From contig OZ245886.1 in the NCBI GenBank assembly GCA_965229525.1, positions 186,001 through 250,000 of the forward strand: a stretch of DNA of 64,000 nucleotides. Direction: 5' to 3'. Below, piece by piece: positions 35,230-44,953 of this stretch; position 1 is the stretch's first letter, and the number at the start of each line of letters is the position of its first letter. The position numbers and the translations under genes are program-made. The notes beneath the pieces are model-generated. The model was not told the DNA's origin and did not search any database. It saw only the letters and a program-made list of their open reading frames with translations. The DNA comes from HXMU1420-13 sp965229525. Lineage in GTDB: Bacteria; Bacteroidota; Rhodothermia; Balneolales; Balneolaceae.

Positions 35230-38200
35230 TCGTCTTGATGAAATTAATTGCTTCTTGATTACTTCTTAAAATTAATAATTCTGTCTCACTCAAAGGGATA
35301 ATTTGTCGGATTTGACCACGAACTTTGAACCCACTTTCTTTGGATGGGATTACATTGATACTTCGTGTGGTATCTACACTTAAAACAACTCCAAAAGAGG
35401 CATCATATCGGCCCACTTCTGGCTTCACACCATAGAGGTTTCCTCCGAGAATAAGCTCTGGTCTGCCCTGCCCATCCATCTGAAAACTTGCACCGGCATA
35501 CATCGGTGATAGCTGCGCCTGAGTCGGTAGTTGTTGTGGGGTAAAAGTGCCATCTCTTGCTCCCCACCACACTGTACTAGCCAGAGTATACGCATTCAGT
35601 TCAGTAGCGCGACTAAGTTCTTCATCGGTAAAAATGTCTTCGATTGTTTGTTCCTTATAAGCCTCATACTTCAGGTATTTACGTTTTAGACCCGGCAACT
35701 GATCCACAATATCATGGCGTAATACCATTGGGTAGGACTTTTCTCCGTTGTAGGTTGTCAGGACTTGCTCCACTGAGCCGTTCCCATCAAAATCGCTCAC
35801 CCACAAGCTAGCTGATTTATCCTGGCTGGCTCGGAAGCGCGAATTAAGTCCATGGTTCAACCCTATGAGGTCTTGGTATCCATCTCCATCCCAGTCAGTA
35901 ATGATAATCTCATTCCACCAGCCATGTGATTCCCCCAGGCCAGCCTGTTCAGTAGTTTCAGTAAACCCAACGGTTCCGTTCTGAGCCAATTGATTGGTAA
36001 AAATTCGGATCGGTGACCACTCTCCGGCTGTGATCAAATCCAAATCACCGTCTTCATCAATATCAGCAAATGAGCTTCCGGTAAACATTCCTGAATTCAG
36101 TAAACTCGGTGTAAATGCTTCCGTCTCATCAGTGAAATTTCCTTGCCCATCGTTTTGTAGTAACCTGCCACTTACCGGCATCCCTACAGCAAATGGTCTG
36201 AGCCGTTCCCCAACAAACAGGTCTATATCGCCGTCAGCATCCCAGTCAGCTGCACTTACCGTGCTGTTGGAATAGAATCCAACAGTGGCATTAATTCCCC
36301 TGGATTTTATCCAGCTCTCTCCTTCATTGGTATAAAGACGGTCAAAGAGTCCGTCCGAGCTTGAACTAAATTCATTGCCACCACTAGTTACATACAAATC
36401 CTCGTCTCCGTCCCCGTCAGCATCAAAGAATACACAATCAGTATCTTCATGCAGAGCTTCTGTGGTAAACACTTCCTCCCAATTTCCTCTGTAAGCCTGG
36501 AACAGGCTTCCCTCCTGATCTTTAGCTCCACCAGCATAGAGCAAGTTCCCATCCGAAGACATACAACCAGCTGGACCTTCGGTCGACCGCATATGAAAGA
36601 GTAACCTATCGCGATCAAAATCTACAAAGTTATTCTCGGTATGGTAATAGTTTAGACTGGTCTCGCTTTTGGTAAGCATGGGTTTAGTAGCCAATGCCGT
36701 AGTTCGGGGTGCCTCAGAGGCATCAGTTTGTAATAATCTAAGCTGCTGGTTTACAGGCACATTCTCAATTTGAGTAATACGTCCATCCGGCCATTGTAGT
36801 TTAAGTGAATCAATTACGGTGGCATCACCCAGTCCGAAGTGTAAGCGCGCATCAACCGTACTCTGAAAACCACGCTGCAGCACCTGCTCGCGCCAGTAGA
36901 GTTTGTCACCCACCCAAACGCTTAACTGGGCGCCTATGGCTTGAGTATTGTCTCCCTGGCCTTCCAAAGAAACCATCAGCCAATTGCCTAAACCCCGATC
37001 AGCTGCTGTGTTACGATACACAAAAGCCGGCATGTTTACATTGTTGACCACCAGATCTAAATCTCCATCGTTATCCAGATCCCCATAGGCTGAACCGTTC
37101 GAGAAACTTGGCTCACCCAATCCCCAGCCTTCTGCAACATTTTCAAAAGCAAGGTCTTCCTGACCAGAGTACATGTAATTGGGGACTGCAACAGAAGGAA
37201 TATCCTGAAATAACACTTCGATTGGTTGATCTCTATTTACTACTTCTTGAAACAGATCCGGATCGGCATAATAATTCACATAATCCATGTCTGTGAGGTC
37301 CTGATAAATACCGTTTGCTACGAAAAGATCATTGGTACCATTTAAATCAAAATCTGCTATCAAAGCTGCCCAGCTCCAATCGGTGGCTTCCACGTCCAGA
37401 TAACGACCAACCTCCGAGAAATTTCCACCTTGATTAAGCTGTAATGAATTTCTTGTGTACTGCTGATGATACCCTGTCTCGATTTTTTGTTGATACCGGT
37501 CCCAAGAGTCAAAAGAGGTTTTTGTTTTAAACCGATCTTCCGGCTCCGGAAGCATATCAGTGACGAAAATTTCCGGTAATCCATCATGATTGATATCGGC
37601 AATATCAGCACCCATTGAGTTTAAGCTGATTGATTCGGTTTGCTCCTCGATAACCTCGCTAAATGTGCCGTCCTGATTATTGATATATAAATAATCTCGC
37701 TCAAAAAAATCATTGGATACATAAATATCCTGCCATAAATCGCCATTAACATCGGCAATACTTACACCTAGTCCGAAACCGATTTTACTGCCATAAATCC
37801 CAGCTTCTTCACTTACATCTGTGAAGACATCACCATCATTACGATACAATTTATTCCCACCATTAGGATCACGTTGTTCTCGCATGCCTTCCACCATGTC
37901 AAATCCACCAACAGGTGAAAATGAGTTATTTAATAAATAGAGATCCAAATCCCCATCTCGATCATAATCAAAGAACACCGAATGATTGGATAGGCCAAGA
38001 TCATTAATCCCCCACAGCTCTGCAGATTCAGTAAAGGTCAAATCACCATTATTGATGAAGAGCTCGTTGTTTCGATTTGAACCCGTAGGAGTACCAGATT
38101 TCGAGACGTAGATATCGAGAAATCCATCTCCATTAACGTCGGCAAAGCTCACTCCTGTTGACCAAACATTAGGGGAAGCTACACCTGCGGTTTCTGTGAT

Positions 38201-38488
38201 ATCCACAAACTGAAAATCACCTTTGTTCAGGTACAATTTATTGTCCACCAAATTGCCAATGAAGAATAACTCCGGCAATCCATCATTATTTAGATCCCCT
38301 ATAGCAACACCACCACCGTTATAAAAATTTCGGTAGGTATAAGGATTTAACTCATAGCTTAATTCAAGTTGATTATTAAAATCTACGCCGCTGATTTGAT
38401 AGTTATCCTGAAATAATGGTAATTCATTATTAGAACAACCAGCAAGGAAAAAAGTGATCAGAATAAGCTTTAGAAAGATGATTCTCAT
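35222..38488 (-). CDS. CRTAC1-like FG-GAP/ASPIC-UnbV lipoprotein, copy 2
   Basis: The 1088-residue protein has a clear lipobox (FFLAGCSNN, Cys18), FG-GAP/VCBS repeats (DLNNDGLPELFF, DVNGDGFLDIYV, DRDGDLDLYL and more) and an ASPIC/UnbV domain near 500-585 (GNWLMVSLEGQGDNTQAIGAQ). It is closely related to the protein at 28658-31966, sharing SFSNGSAYGDLDNDGDLDL and DFDRDRLLFHMRSTEGPAG. The ATG directly abuts the T run of a hairpin terminator (38489-38526), so its expression probably depends on read-through from susC/susD. Likely an outer-membrane surface lipoprotein that binds a ligand, standing where SusE/SusF-type proteins usually lie. Confidence 0.83.
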   Translation of the reverse strand: MRIIFLKLILITFFLAGCSNNELPLFQDNYQISGVDFNNQLELSYELNPYTYRNFYNGGGVAIGDLNNDGLPELFFIGNLVDNKLYLNKGDFQFVDITETAGVASPNVWSTGVSFADVNGDGFLDIYVSKSGTPTGSNRNNELFINNGDLTFTESAELWGINDLGLSNHSVFFDYDRDGDLDLYLLNNSFSPVGGFDMVEGMREQRDPNGGNKLYRNDGDVFTDVSEEAGIYGSKIGFGLGVSIADVNGDLWQDIYVSNDFFERDYLYINNQDGTFSEVIEEQTESISLNSMGADIADINHDGLPEIFVTDMLPEPEDRFKTKTSFDSWDRYQQKIETGYHQQYTRNSLQLNQGGNFSEVGRYLDVEATDWSWAALIADFDLNGTNDLFVANGIYQDLTDMDYVNYYADPDLFQEVVNRDQPIEVLFQDIPSVAVPNYMYSGQEDLAFENVAEGWGLGEPSFSNGSAYGDLDNDGDLDLVVNNVNMPAFVYRNTAADRGLGNWLMVSLEGQGDNTQAIGAQLSVWVGDKLYWREQVLQRGFQSTVDARLHFGLGDATVIDSLKLQWPDGRITQIENVPVNQQLRLLQTDASEAPRTTALATKPMLTKSETSLNYYHTENNFVDFDRDRLLFHMRSTEGPAGCMSSDGNLLYAGGAKDQEGSLFQAYRGNWEEVFTTEALHEDTDCVFFDADGDGDEDLYVTSGGNEFSSSSDGLFDRLYTNEGESWIKSRGINATVGFYSNSTVSAADWDADGDIDLFVGERLRPFAVGMPVSGRLLQNDGQGNFTDETEAFTPSLLNSGMFTGSSFADIDEDGDLDLITAGEWSPIRIFTNQLAQNGTVGFTETTEQAGLGESHGWWNEIIITDWDGDGYQDLIGLNHGLNSRFRASQDKSASLWVSDFDGNGSVEQVLTTYNGEKSYPMVLRHDIVDQLPGLKRKYLKYEAYKEQTIEDIFTDEELSRATELNAYTLASTVWWGARDGTFTPQQLPTQAQLSPMYAGASFQMDGQGRPELILGGNLYGVKPEVGRYDASFGVVLSVDTTRSINVIPSKESGFKVRGQIRQIIPLSETELLILRSNQEAINFIKTNE

Positions 38489-38526
38489 AAAAAAAAAGGG
38501 CTGCTATATTATGAATATAGCAACCC
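38489..38526 (-). terminator. Terminator/attenuator between susD and the CRTAC1-like gene
   Basis: On the minus strand a 13-bp stem with one mismatch (arms 38526-38514 and 38510-38498, 3-base loop) is followed by nine T (38497-38489), and the next three bases are the ATG of the downstream gene. It is built like an intrinsic terminator and should lower transcription past susD. Confidence 0.8.
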
Positions 38527-38546
38527 TTGAAATAGAAAGTTATCTA

Positions 38547-40097
38547 TTAATACCCAGGATTCTGCGTTAATTGATTAGCAGAAGTTTGGGATGCATCAAT
38601 CTGTGGTTGTGGAATTGGGAATAATTCTAAATGATCGCTGGCATTAGCATCTTTTTCCCACCATGCATCGCCCCACTTACCATAACGGATAAGATCTGAA
38701 CGACGTGTAGCTTCCATAAACATTTCACGACCTCTTTCTGCTAAAAAAGTATCAGCAGTTAAAGAAGCAGCAGCAGATAGACCCGCTCTGGTTCTTACCT
38801 GATTTAATAATGCTAATGTAGTAGCATTACTCCAATCACTTGCAGTACGTGCTTCGGCTTCCGCTTTCATTAATAGTACGTCCGCATAACGAATTATTGG
38901 GTAATCATTATTCATGCTCTGACGTTGGCATTCAGCAAAATTGAACTTGAATAAACGAGCTCCACCCTCACGATTCGCGTTAGGGAATACTTCATTGATC
39001 GATGGAGTATAGTTCAACTGAAGATCGGGATCCGTAGTCTCAGATGCGAAGTCAATGATAGGGTCTCCATCAGCTGTCTCTTGTGGACCAACAAGGAAGT
39101 TGTTTGCTTTTCTGTCATCAGCATTATCATAGCTGTTGTAGAATTCTTCAAGAGCTGCATATCCATTCCAGGGTTGCTCATCTAAATTAAACGTTTGCTG
39201 AGAACCATAATGCAAGGTCATCTGAGCAAAGTTCATGTTCGTACCGGTCGTTTGATCGAATGGCACTACCCAAATATTCTCAGAGCTGTTGTCATTATCT
39301 GGCTTAAATGCATCACCGTAATTAGCTTCTAAGTTATAATTACCCGTATTAATGATAGCATCAGTTTGAGTAATTACACCCGCCCAATTTGGAGTACCGG
39401 TATAAACGCCAGCGTTTAAATATACCCTTGCAAGAAGGCCACGAGCAGCAGACTCAGAAATCATAGCATTATTAGCTGGTACGGCTAATAAGTTACCACT
39501 ATCAATGGCTGCATTTAATTCGCTTACAACGAAGTCATACACTTGCTGTCTGGTAGCTTGTGGAGCATCCTGACCAGGAGCTGTAATGATTTTTACTCTT
39601 CCGTACGTGTCAAGCAAACGAGCGTAATAGAATGCACGAAGTACTCTTAACTCTGCAGTAAATTGAGCATTAGACTCACTTGCCAAAGCAGTATTCACTT
39701 CATTCAGTGCATTGTACTGTGCAACAAATGCATCATTTAATGGCCCATTAGACGGCGTGTAGGTATGGCGATGCATATTTACCCAAATACCACCATCAAA
39801 CCAGTCACCCCCTTTTGCTGGGATAGCCATTTCATCAGAAGAAACCCCCATAACAGACCAATATCCACCATGGTTTGCAGTACCACTATTAAATAGGGTA
39901 CCATAAGCAGTTGTTAGATGAGTGTGAGTTAGACCACCGGCACCTAAAACATCTCCTGTACATGGATTTGGAGCTTCGCCAGATCCAGCGAATGGATCAT
40001 CTCCACCAAATGTATCAACAATATTCTCATCCAAATCACAATTAATCATTGCAATTGGAATAATGAGCATCAATAATAGTTTAAACGTCTTTTTCAT
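38547..40097 (-). CDS. SusD/RagB-family outer-membrane lipoprotein
   Basis: The 516-residue protein has a lipoprotein signal (IAMINCDLDEN, Cys20), TPR-like helices of the SusD fold (NALNEVNTALASES, AELRVLRAFYYARLLDTYGRV, ESAARGLLARVYLNAG) and the usual C-terminal segment (DYPIIRYADVLLMKAEAEAR, LNQVRTRAGL, FLAERGREMFMEATRRSDLIRYGKW). SusD proteins cap the SusC channel and bind the imported glycan or peptide. It starts 10 bases after the SusC stop codon. The ligand cannot be inferred; no glycoside hydrolase or peptidase gene is part of this unit. Confidence 0.93.
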   Translation of the reverse strand: MKKTFKLLLMLIIPIAMINCDLDENIVDTFGGDDPFAGSGEAPNPCTGDVLGAGGLTHTHLTTAYGTLFNSGTANHGGYWSVMGVSSDEMAIPAKGGDWFDGGIWVNMHRHTYTPSNGPLNDAFVAQYNALNEVNTALASESNAQFTAELRVLRAFYYARLLDTYGRVKIITAPGQDAPQATRQQVYDFVVSELNAAIDSGNLLAVPANNAMISESAARGLLARVYLNAGVYTGTPNWAGVITQTDAIINTGNYNLEANYGDAFKPDNDNSSENIWVVPFDQTTGTNMNFAQMTLHYGSQQTFNLDEQPWNGYAALEEFYNSYDNADDRKANNFLVGPQETADGDPIIDFASETTDPDLQLNYTPSINEVFPNANREGGARLFKFNFAECQRQSMNNDYPIIRYADVLLMKAEAEARTASDWSNATTLALLNQVRTRAGLSAAASLTADTFLAERGREMFMEATRRSDLIRYGKWGDAWWEKDANASDHLELFPIPQPQIDASQTSANQLTQNPGY

Positions 40098-40107
40098 TGT
40101 CTAATCT

Positions 40108-43100
40108 TTAGAATTTTAGATTAATTCCTAACGTGAATGTTCTAGACGAGAAGTAGTTGTATCGTCTATCAATACCAGCTGATAGCACGTCACCAGTATC
40201 GTTAGGGCGACCACCATTATCAGTGGTACCAAAGTCTGCAAGTACTGGTTCAGGATCTACACCTGTATAATCGGTAAGAACAAAAAGGTTCTGACCACTA
40301 GCATATATTCTCAAACTAGAAATGTTATTCCATTTTGAGGCGTCAAACGTATAACCTACAGTTAGGTTATCCAATTTGAAGAAGTCCGCTTCCTCAACAT
40401 ATAATGAGCTGAATTGAGCAGATTTGATTGCGTCGTCAGCATACTTAGTGTTGATTAGGTTATAAGAACCTTGTGAAGGAATACGTGGCTCATAGAAAGC
40501 ACGGTATGTATTCACTAAACTATGACCAAAAGCACCACGGAAGAATGCATTCACATCCCAGCTTTTGTAATTAAACTGGTTGGTCCATCCAATTTCGAAA
40601 TCTGGAATACCACTACCTAATTTGGTAAAGTCACCATCTGGGTTTAAAGCATTAGCCTGATTTACAATTAGTTGACCATCGCCATTTAAATCTTCCATAA
40701 TTGGAACTCCATTGGCATCAACTTCTCCAGAGTAAACAGGTCCCCAGATAATTCCAATTTCCTCGCCTTCAGCAACTCGAATTAAGTTTGTACTGTTTTG
40801 GCCAGGTGCACCAAGGTTAGCACGTGACTCTTGAGGCACAAGATAATCTTCTAATGTAGTAGTGTACGTAGAGAATACAATTCCTGAATTGTAGTTCATA
40901 TCCATATTCTGGATGATGTCGTAATTGAAACTGAATTCAAAACCATTTGAGCTAAGCTCTCCAGCGTTTTCAAATCTACGATCGAAACCGAATACAGCAG
41001 CATCCACAGTTCTTTCGAGGATGAAATCTGATATTGTTCTATTGTAGAATTCAACTGTACCAGAGAATCGTTCCCCACCAAAGTCGATACCAACATTTAA
41101 CTCTGCTTTTTCTTCCCATTTTAAATCTGGGTTAGCAGCTCGAGTTAAAGGAGCAGCAGCTACTTCTGGATTTCTAGCAACTTGAGACAGACCTGATTCG
41201 CGTGGTAAAGCACCTGTAACTCCATAGCCCACTCTTGCTTTTAACTGATCAAGGAAGTCGATATCTACGAAACTTGTCACATCAGCTCCAACACCAAATG
41301 CAGGGAAGATACCCCATCTGTTATCCTCACCTAGTTTGGTAGAACCTTCTCTACGAATAGATGCGTTAAAGAAGATTGAATTATCCCAGGTAAAATTACC
41401 TCGAATAAACCCAGCGATGATTTTCTCATCGGGAGTGGCACTACTTTCAAGAACAATTTGTCCTGCAGTGTTTAAATCACTGGCATTTTCAAGTGCATTA
41501 ATACCCAATTCATCGCTTACAAAGCCACCGGCTTCAAGGGTGAAATTTTCTAAGTTATCCTGTTGGAAGCTATATCCACCAGTAACTGTATAGTCTAGCT
41601 TATTTGCCGTATTAGAGAATGTTGCGTAAGACTCAAATAAGGTAGAACGCGTATTTTCTGTAAAGCGTCTTGCTAAACCAGTGCTTGATGTACCAGCGCC
41701 ACCTCGCCATGCATCAAATACTGAATAATACTCAGCATTTAATAGGTCAGCAGATTGACGAGAGTAAATGGCGTTAACTACTAAATTATCAGTTAGATTT
41801 AACTGAGCTGATGTAGCAAATAATACATCTTTAGATTCGCCAGTATTGGTATTCAAATCTAACATAGCAGTTGGATTGAAGCTATCGAATAAGCCTACTG
41901 GATGGAAATATCCATTGTATGGGGCATAAAAATCAGCATTTCCGATATTCGCATCAGCACCAAATACAGGGGCTGTTGGATTGAAAAGAACAGCATATCG
42001 GAGTGCATCACTAAAAGAGTAATCAGAGTCTCTGTTTGTGAGTGAGTAGTTGATATCTACACGGAGTTTGTCATCCCACGTTGTATGAGACAAGTTTAAA
42101 CGACCGTTTAATTGTTCAAATCCGGAACCTTCCAGAATACCCTCTGCGTCTCGATAATTAATAGACGCGCGATAATTTGTTTTGGCTGTTCCACCAGAAA
42201 TGGCTGCGTTATGAGTAGATGAAATTGCAGTTCTTGTAACCTGATCGAGCCAATCTACACTGGAACCAAGATTGTTACCACCTACAGCAGCAAATTCACT
42301 AGCCGACATATTATCAATAGAACTAAGTACAGAGCTTGCAGCTACGAAACTATCATATGAGAATTGTGTAACCGGACTAGAAGCTGCACCAGCCACATCA
42401 CTACCCTTCTTTGTTGTTACGATGATTACCCCTGAAGAACCACGAGAACCGTAAATCGCAGCAGCAGAGCCATCTTTAAGAACCGTCATTGATTCGATAT
42501 CACTTGGGTCAATATTGCTTAGAGAACCACCAATTACACCGTCTATAACAACTAATGGTTCTGTGTTCGCACCAATAGTGGAAACACCTCTTAGTCGTAT
42601 AGTTGGAGTAGAGTTAGGATCGCCACCTCTGTTATACACAGATAGACCTGGGACTTTACCCTGAATTAACTGAACAGGTTCGCTAACATTACCTAAGTTA
42701 AAGTCTTCTGAACTAACAGCAGTAACAGAAGATGTAATTTCTTTTTCGTCTTGTGCACCGTAACCCACAACAATCACATCATCCAGAAACTGAACATCTG
42801 GTGCAAGTTCTACATCAATAGTGCTACGACCATCGATTTGAACATTTTGAGTGACATATCCAATTGATGAGAAAACTAAAACTTCTGCATCAGTAGGAAC
42901 TGATAATGAGTAAGTACCGTCTACACTTGTTGATGTACCTATAAGAGTACCTTGTACAATAATGTTTACAGCTGGAATTCCGATTCCATCTGAAGCATCC
43001 GTTACAGTACCTGTAATTGTGCGTCTTGATTGTGCTGAACTTGTATCAAATGTCATGAGTACTAAAAGCACCCCTAACGATACACATAAGACAGATTTCG

Positions 43101-43143
43101 CAATCTTTGCCAGCAAGTTGGATGGCATCCAATTTTTGAGCAT
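40108..43143 (-). CDS. SusC/RagA-family TonB-dependent transporter
   Basis: The 1011-residue protein has a signal peptide ending near residue 38 (SSAQS), a carboxypeptidase-regulatory-like domain (about 40-115; ITGTVTDASDGIGIPAVNIIVQGT), the VIVVGYGAQ segment (123-131), a plug (140-245; GKVPGLSVYNRGGDPN, RGVSTIGANTEPLVVIDGV) and an outer-membrane barrel ending LGINLKF. It imports oligomers together with the SusD encoded next to it. It is the first gene of the six-gene unit running to 28658. Two LacI-type palindromes lie 54-91 bases upstream of its start. Confidence 0.94.
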   Translation of the reverse strand: MLKNWMPSNLLAKIAKSVLCVSLGVLLVLMTFDTSSAQSRRTITGTVTDASDGIGIPAVNIIVQGTLIGTSTSVDGTYSLSVPTDAEVLVFSSIGYVTQNVQIDGRSTIDVELAPDVQFLDDVIVVGYGAQDEKEITSSVTAVSSEDFNLGNVSEPVQLIQGKVPGLSVYNRGGDPNSTPTIRLRGVSTIGANTEPLVVIDGVIGGSLSNIDPSDIESMTVLKDGSAAAIYGSRGSSGVIIVTTKKGSDVAGAASSPVTQFSYDSFVAASSVLSSIDNMSASEFAAVGGNNLGSSVDWLDQVTRTAISSTHNAAISGGTAKTNYRASINYRDAEGILEGSGFEQLNGRLNLSHTTWDDKLRVDINYSLTNRDSDYSFSDALRYAVLFNPTAPVFGADANIGNADFYAPYNGYFHPVGLFDSFNPTAMLDLNTNTGESKDVLFATSAQLNLTDNLVVNAIYSRQSADLLNAEYYSVFDAWRGGAGTSSTGLARRFTENTRSTLFESYATFSNTANKLDYTVTGGYSFQQDNLENFTLEAGGFVSDELGINALENASDLNTAGQIVLESSATPDEKIIAGFIRGNFTWDNSIFFNASIRREGSTKLGEDNRWGIFPAFGVGADVTSFVDIDFLDQLKARVGYGVTGALPRESGLSQVARNPEVAAAPLTRAANPDLKWEEKAELNVGIDFGGERFSGTVEFYNRTISDFILERTVDAAVFGFDRRFENAGELSSNGFEFSFNYDIIQNMDMNYNSGIVFSTYTTTLEDYLVPQESRANLGAPGQNSTNLIRVAEGEEIGIIWGPVYSGEVDANGVPIMEDLNGDGQLIVNQANALNPDGDFTKLGSGIPDFEIGWTNQFNYKSWDVNAFFRGAFGHSLVNTYRAFYEPRIPSQGSYNLINTKYADDAIKSAQFSSLYVEEADFFKLDNLTVGYTFDASKWNNISSLRIYASGQNLFVLTDYTGVDPEPVLADFGTTDNGGRPNDTGDVLSAGIDRRYNYFSSRTFTLGINLKF

Positions 43144-43196
43144 AACTTATGGTTTTATTTTTTGGTTAGTTTGAGAATGGGCAGGGCACCTATGTA

Positions 43197-43210
43197 TGTA
43201 ACCGCTTTCA
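43197..43210. promoter_or_regulatory. LacI-family/cre-type operator 1 upstream of susC
   Basis: TGTAACCGCTTTCA fits TGWNANCGNTNWCA and differs by one base from the site at 11056-11069. It lies 54 bases before the susC start. Confidence 0.5.
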
Positions 43211-43220
43211 TTTAATTAAA

Positions 43221-43234
43221 ACAAAGCGCTTCCA
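43221..43234. promoter_or_regulatory. LacI-type operator 2 upstream of susC
   Basis: ACAAAGCGCTTCCA has an 8-bp perfect palindromic core AAGCGCTT. Its centre is 24 bases from that of operator 1, close to two helical turns, as expected for paired sites. Its complement shares 12 bases with 15840-15851. Confidence 0.45.
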
Positions 43235-43579
43235 TTGCTGTGTTGTGAGTGATTACATAGATGACCATAGTGAGTTGAATCCTGACTCCAAACAAAAGTT
43301 GCTGATACTTAACTAAAATTGCAACCTGTTTTTGTAGATGAATTGTATATACAAACTAGAATTATATATACTTAAAACAGACATATTAAAGATGCCAATT
43401 CTCAAATTTCGCTTTGATAAATTTAATATCTGCTAAGGCAGCTTAGATTAGTTAGGGAAACCCTACTATTAACCAAATATTATTTGGCTATAAATAAACT
43501 TGTTATATCAAACCGGTTAAACTCTACAACAATTTTCGTAACTAAGTTTATAAAGAATACACAAATTAATTGTGCCTAA

Positions 43580-44935
43580 TTAGTGCCCTGAAGCTAGTGG
43601 ATTTCTTCCTAAGGAAAGCTGATTTACAACATGTTGACCAACCCCTGCTCCTTGTGTAACACCATGATCAGCTGCCATTCGATAATGTATACCTCCATAA
43701 AGTCTACTAACAGCAGCTTCATCTGAAGCTTCAAAAAACGAGTCAAATGCACGCATTGGAAGACCATATTCCATTTCTGTTGTATCTTCAAAGTAAAAAT
43801 TGTCACCGAACATATTAGTTAAAACCTCTGCAGCTGCCCTTGAAATCACACTATGACCACTCGTGTACTCTGGAAAAGGTGGGGTCTGTAACAATGGCAT
43901 CCATTCCGCATCAATGTGTTGATTAATTACCGTCTCAGGTCGAATCAGATTACTTCGATATTTTTCATCCCATGAACTAATGAATGCATCAAATAAAGCA
44001 ATTGAAGTAATCGCATAAGCTTCTGATGCACGTGCAAAATCAGAGTTTGTAGATTTTGCTGCAATTCCGGCTATTCCCATCCAATGTCCACCCGGAGTTA
44101 ACTTCTTAATTGAAAACATGAAATGGCCGCGAAGTTGCATCGCAAATGGATTGCAGTCCCAGAATTGTGCAATTTCGATTTCATCTTCAGTAAGATTATT
44201 CCCAATTTCATAAACTTCCATAGTCTGGCGATAAAATTCACTTCCTTCTTCCATACTAAATGCTACAGGTGGTTCCGGTTTGAATTGATCTGCGCTGCTC
44301 ATTACAAACGTTCGAAGTTTATTCCAGCTAGGCTCAATTGCATCCATATATGCAGGTGGTGTTGGAATCCATCGACCCGGCTCATCAGTAACAGGAAATT
44401 TCTCTGTCCCTCTCGTCTCTTTATAATTATCCCCTTGAGACCAGGCGATAACATGGTTAGATATTTGATCCCCATAGGCTTTCGAAGCCTCAAATTCTAT
44501 TCTTGAAAATCCATTACTTCTTAATGCAGTGTACACCGAATCTCTGTAGGTATCTAACATATCGGTTGAAAAAATGAGTTCTTCACTTACATTCAAAAAT
44601 GCATGCAGACTGGCAAATTCCAGCACAACATTATCGTCTTCACTAATAGGACCAGATGTAAATTCGGTTAATTGTCCGCCAAGTGATTCATACTCAGGAT
44701 TGTTTAAAGCAATAGTTTCGTACGCAGCTATGGCTGCATAGCCATATACCCGGCTTGCCACTGGTGGGGAAAAAATATCATGAACCATAATGTTCGTTAA
44801 TTTATGAACGGCATCATGCAAGAGTTCAGGATTTTTTGCTCCTGCTTCGTCTGCTGTTTTAACCTCTTGACAGGCTGTTACTAAAACTAATGTTGAGAGA
44901 ATTATGGTCCCGAGAGCTGATCTCTTAAGCTTCAT
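43580..44935 (-). CDS. Vanadium-dependent haloperoxidase-type lipoprotein (PAP2 superfamily)
   Basis: The 451-residue protein has a lipoprotein signal (LVLVTACQEV, Cys22) and an all-helical PAP2/vanadium chloroperoxidase fold. The vanadate-binding signature is complete: Lys325 and Arg332 (KYRSNLIRP), Ser359-Gly360-His361 (EYTSGHS), and Arg411 with His417 (SRLYGGIH). Members either oxidise halides with peroxide or act as phosphatases; the two cannot be told apart from the motif alone, although the WDCNPFAMQLRGHFMFSI region is typical of the haloperoxidase-like branch. It follows the CRTAC1-like gene at 44954-48310 after 18 bases, so both form one unit. Confidence 0.85.
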   Translation of the reverse strand: MKLKRSALGTIILSTLVLVTACQEVKTADEAGAKNPELLHDAVHKLTNIMVHDIFSPPVASRVYGYAAIAAYETIALNNPEYESLGGQLTEFTSGPISEDDNVVLEFASLHAFLNVSEELIFSTDMLDTYRDSVYTALRSNGFSRIEFEASKAYGDQISNHVIAWSQGDNYKETRGTEKFPVTDEPGRWIPTPPAYMDAIEPSWNKLRTFVMSSADQFKPEPPVAFSMEEGSEFYRQTMEVYEIGNNLTEDEIEIAQFWDCNPFAMQLRGHFMFSIKKLTPGGHWMGIAGIAAKSTNSDFARASEAYAITSIALFDAFISSWDEKYRSNLIRPETVINQHIDAEWMPLLQTPPFPEYTSGHSVISRAAAEVLTNMFGDNFYFEDTTEMEYGLPMRAFDSFFEASDEAAVSRLYGGIHYRMAADHGVTQGAGVGQHVVNQLSLGRNPLASGH

Positions 44936-44953
44936 AGAGAATATGGTAATACT

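Larger units (their letters stand above)
43144..43579. promoter_or_regulatory. Promoter region of the susC unit
   Basis: This 436-bp gap separates susC from the haloperoxidase gene that reads towards it. It holds no credible gene. The first 90 bases upstream of susC carry two palindromes listed separately. The rest is AT-rich and shows no obvious terminator for the haloperoxidase gene, so some read-through into susC is possible. Confidence 0.4.

Noticed and set aside
43580..44935. Simple PAP2 phosphatidic acid phosphatase
   Set aside because: PAP2 lipid phosphatases are short and have six membrane helices; this is a soluble-type 451-residue lipoprotein with the long haloperoxidase layout. 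A phosphatase activity is still possible.
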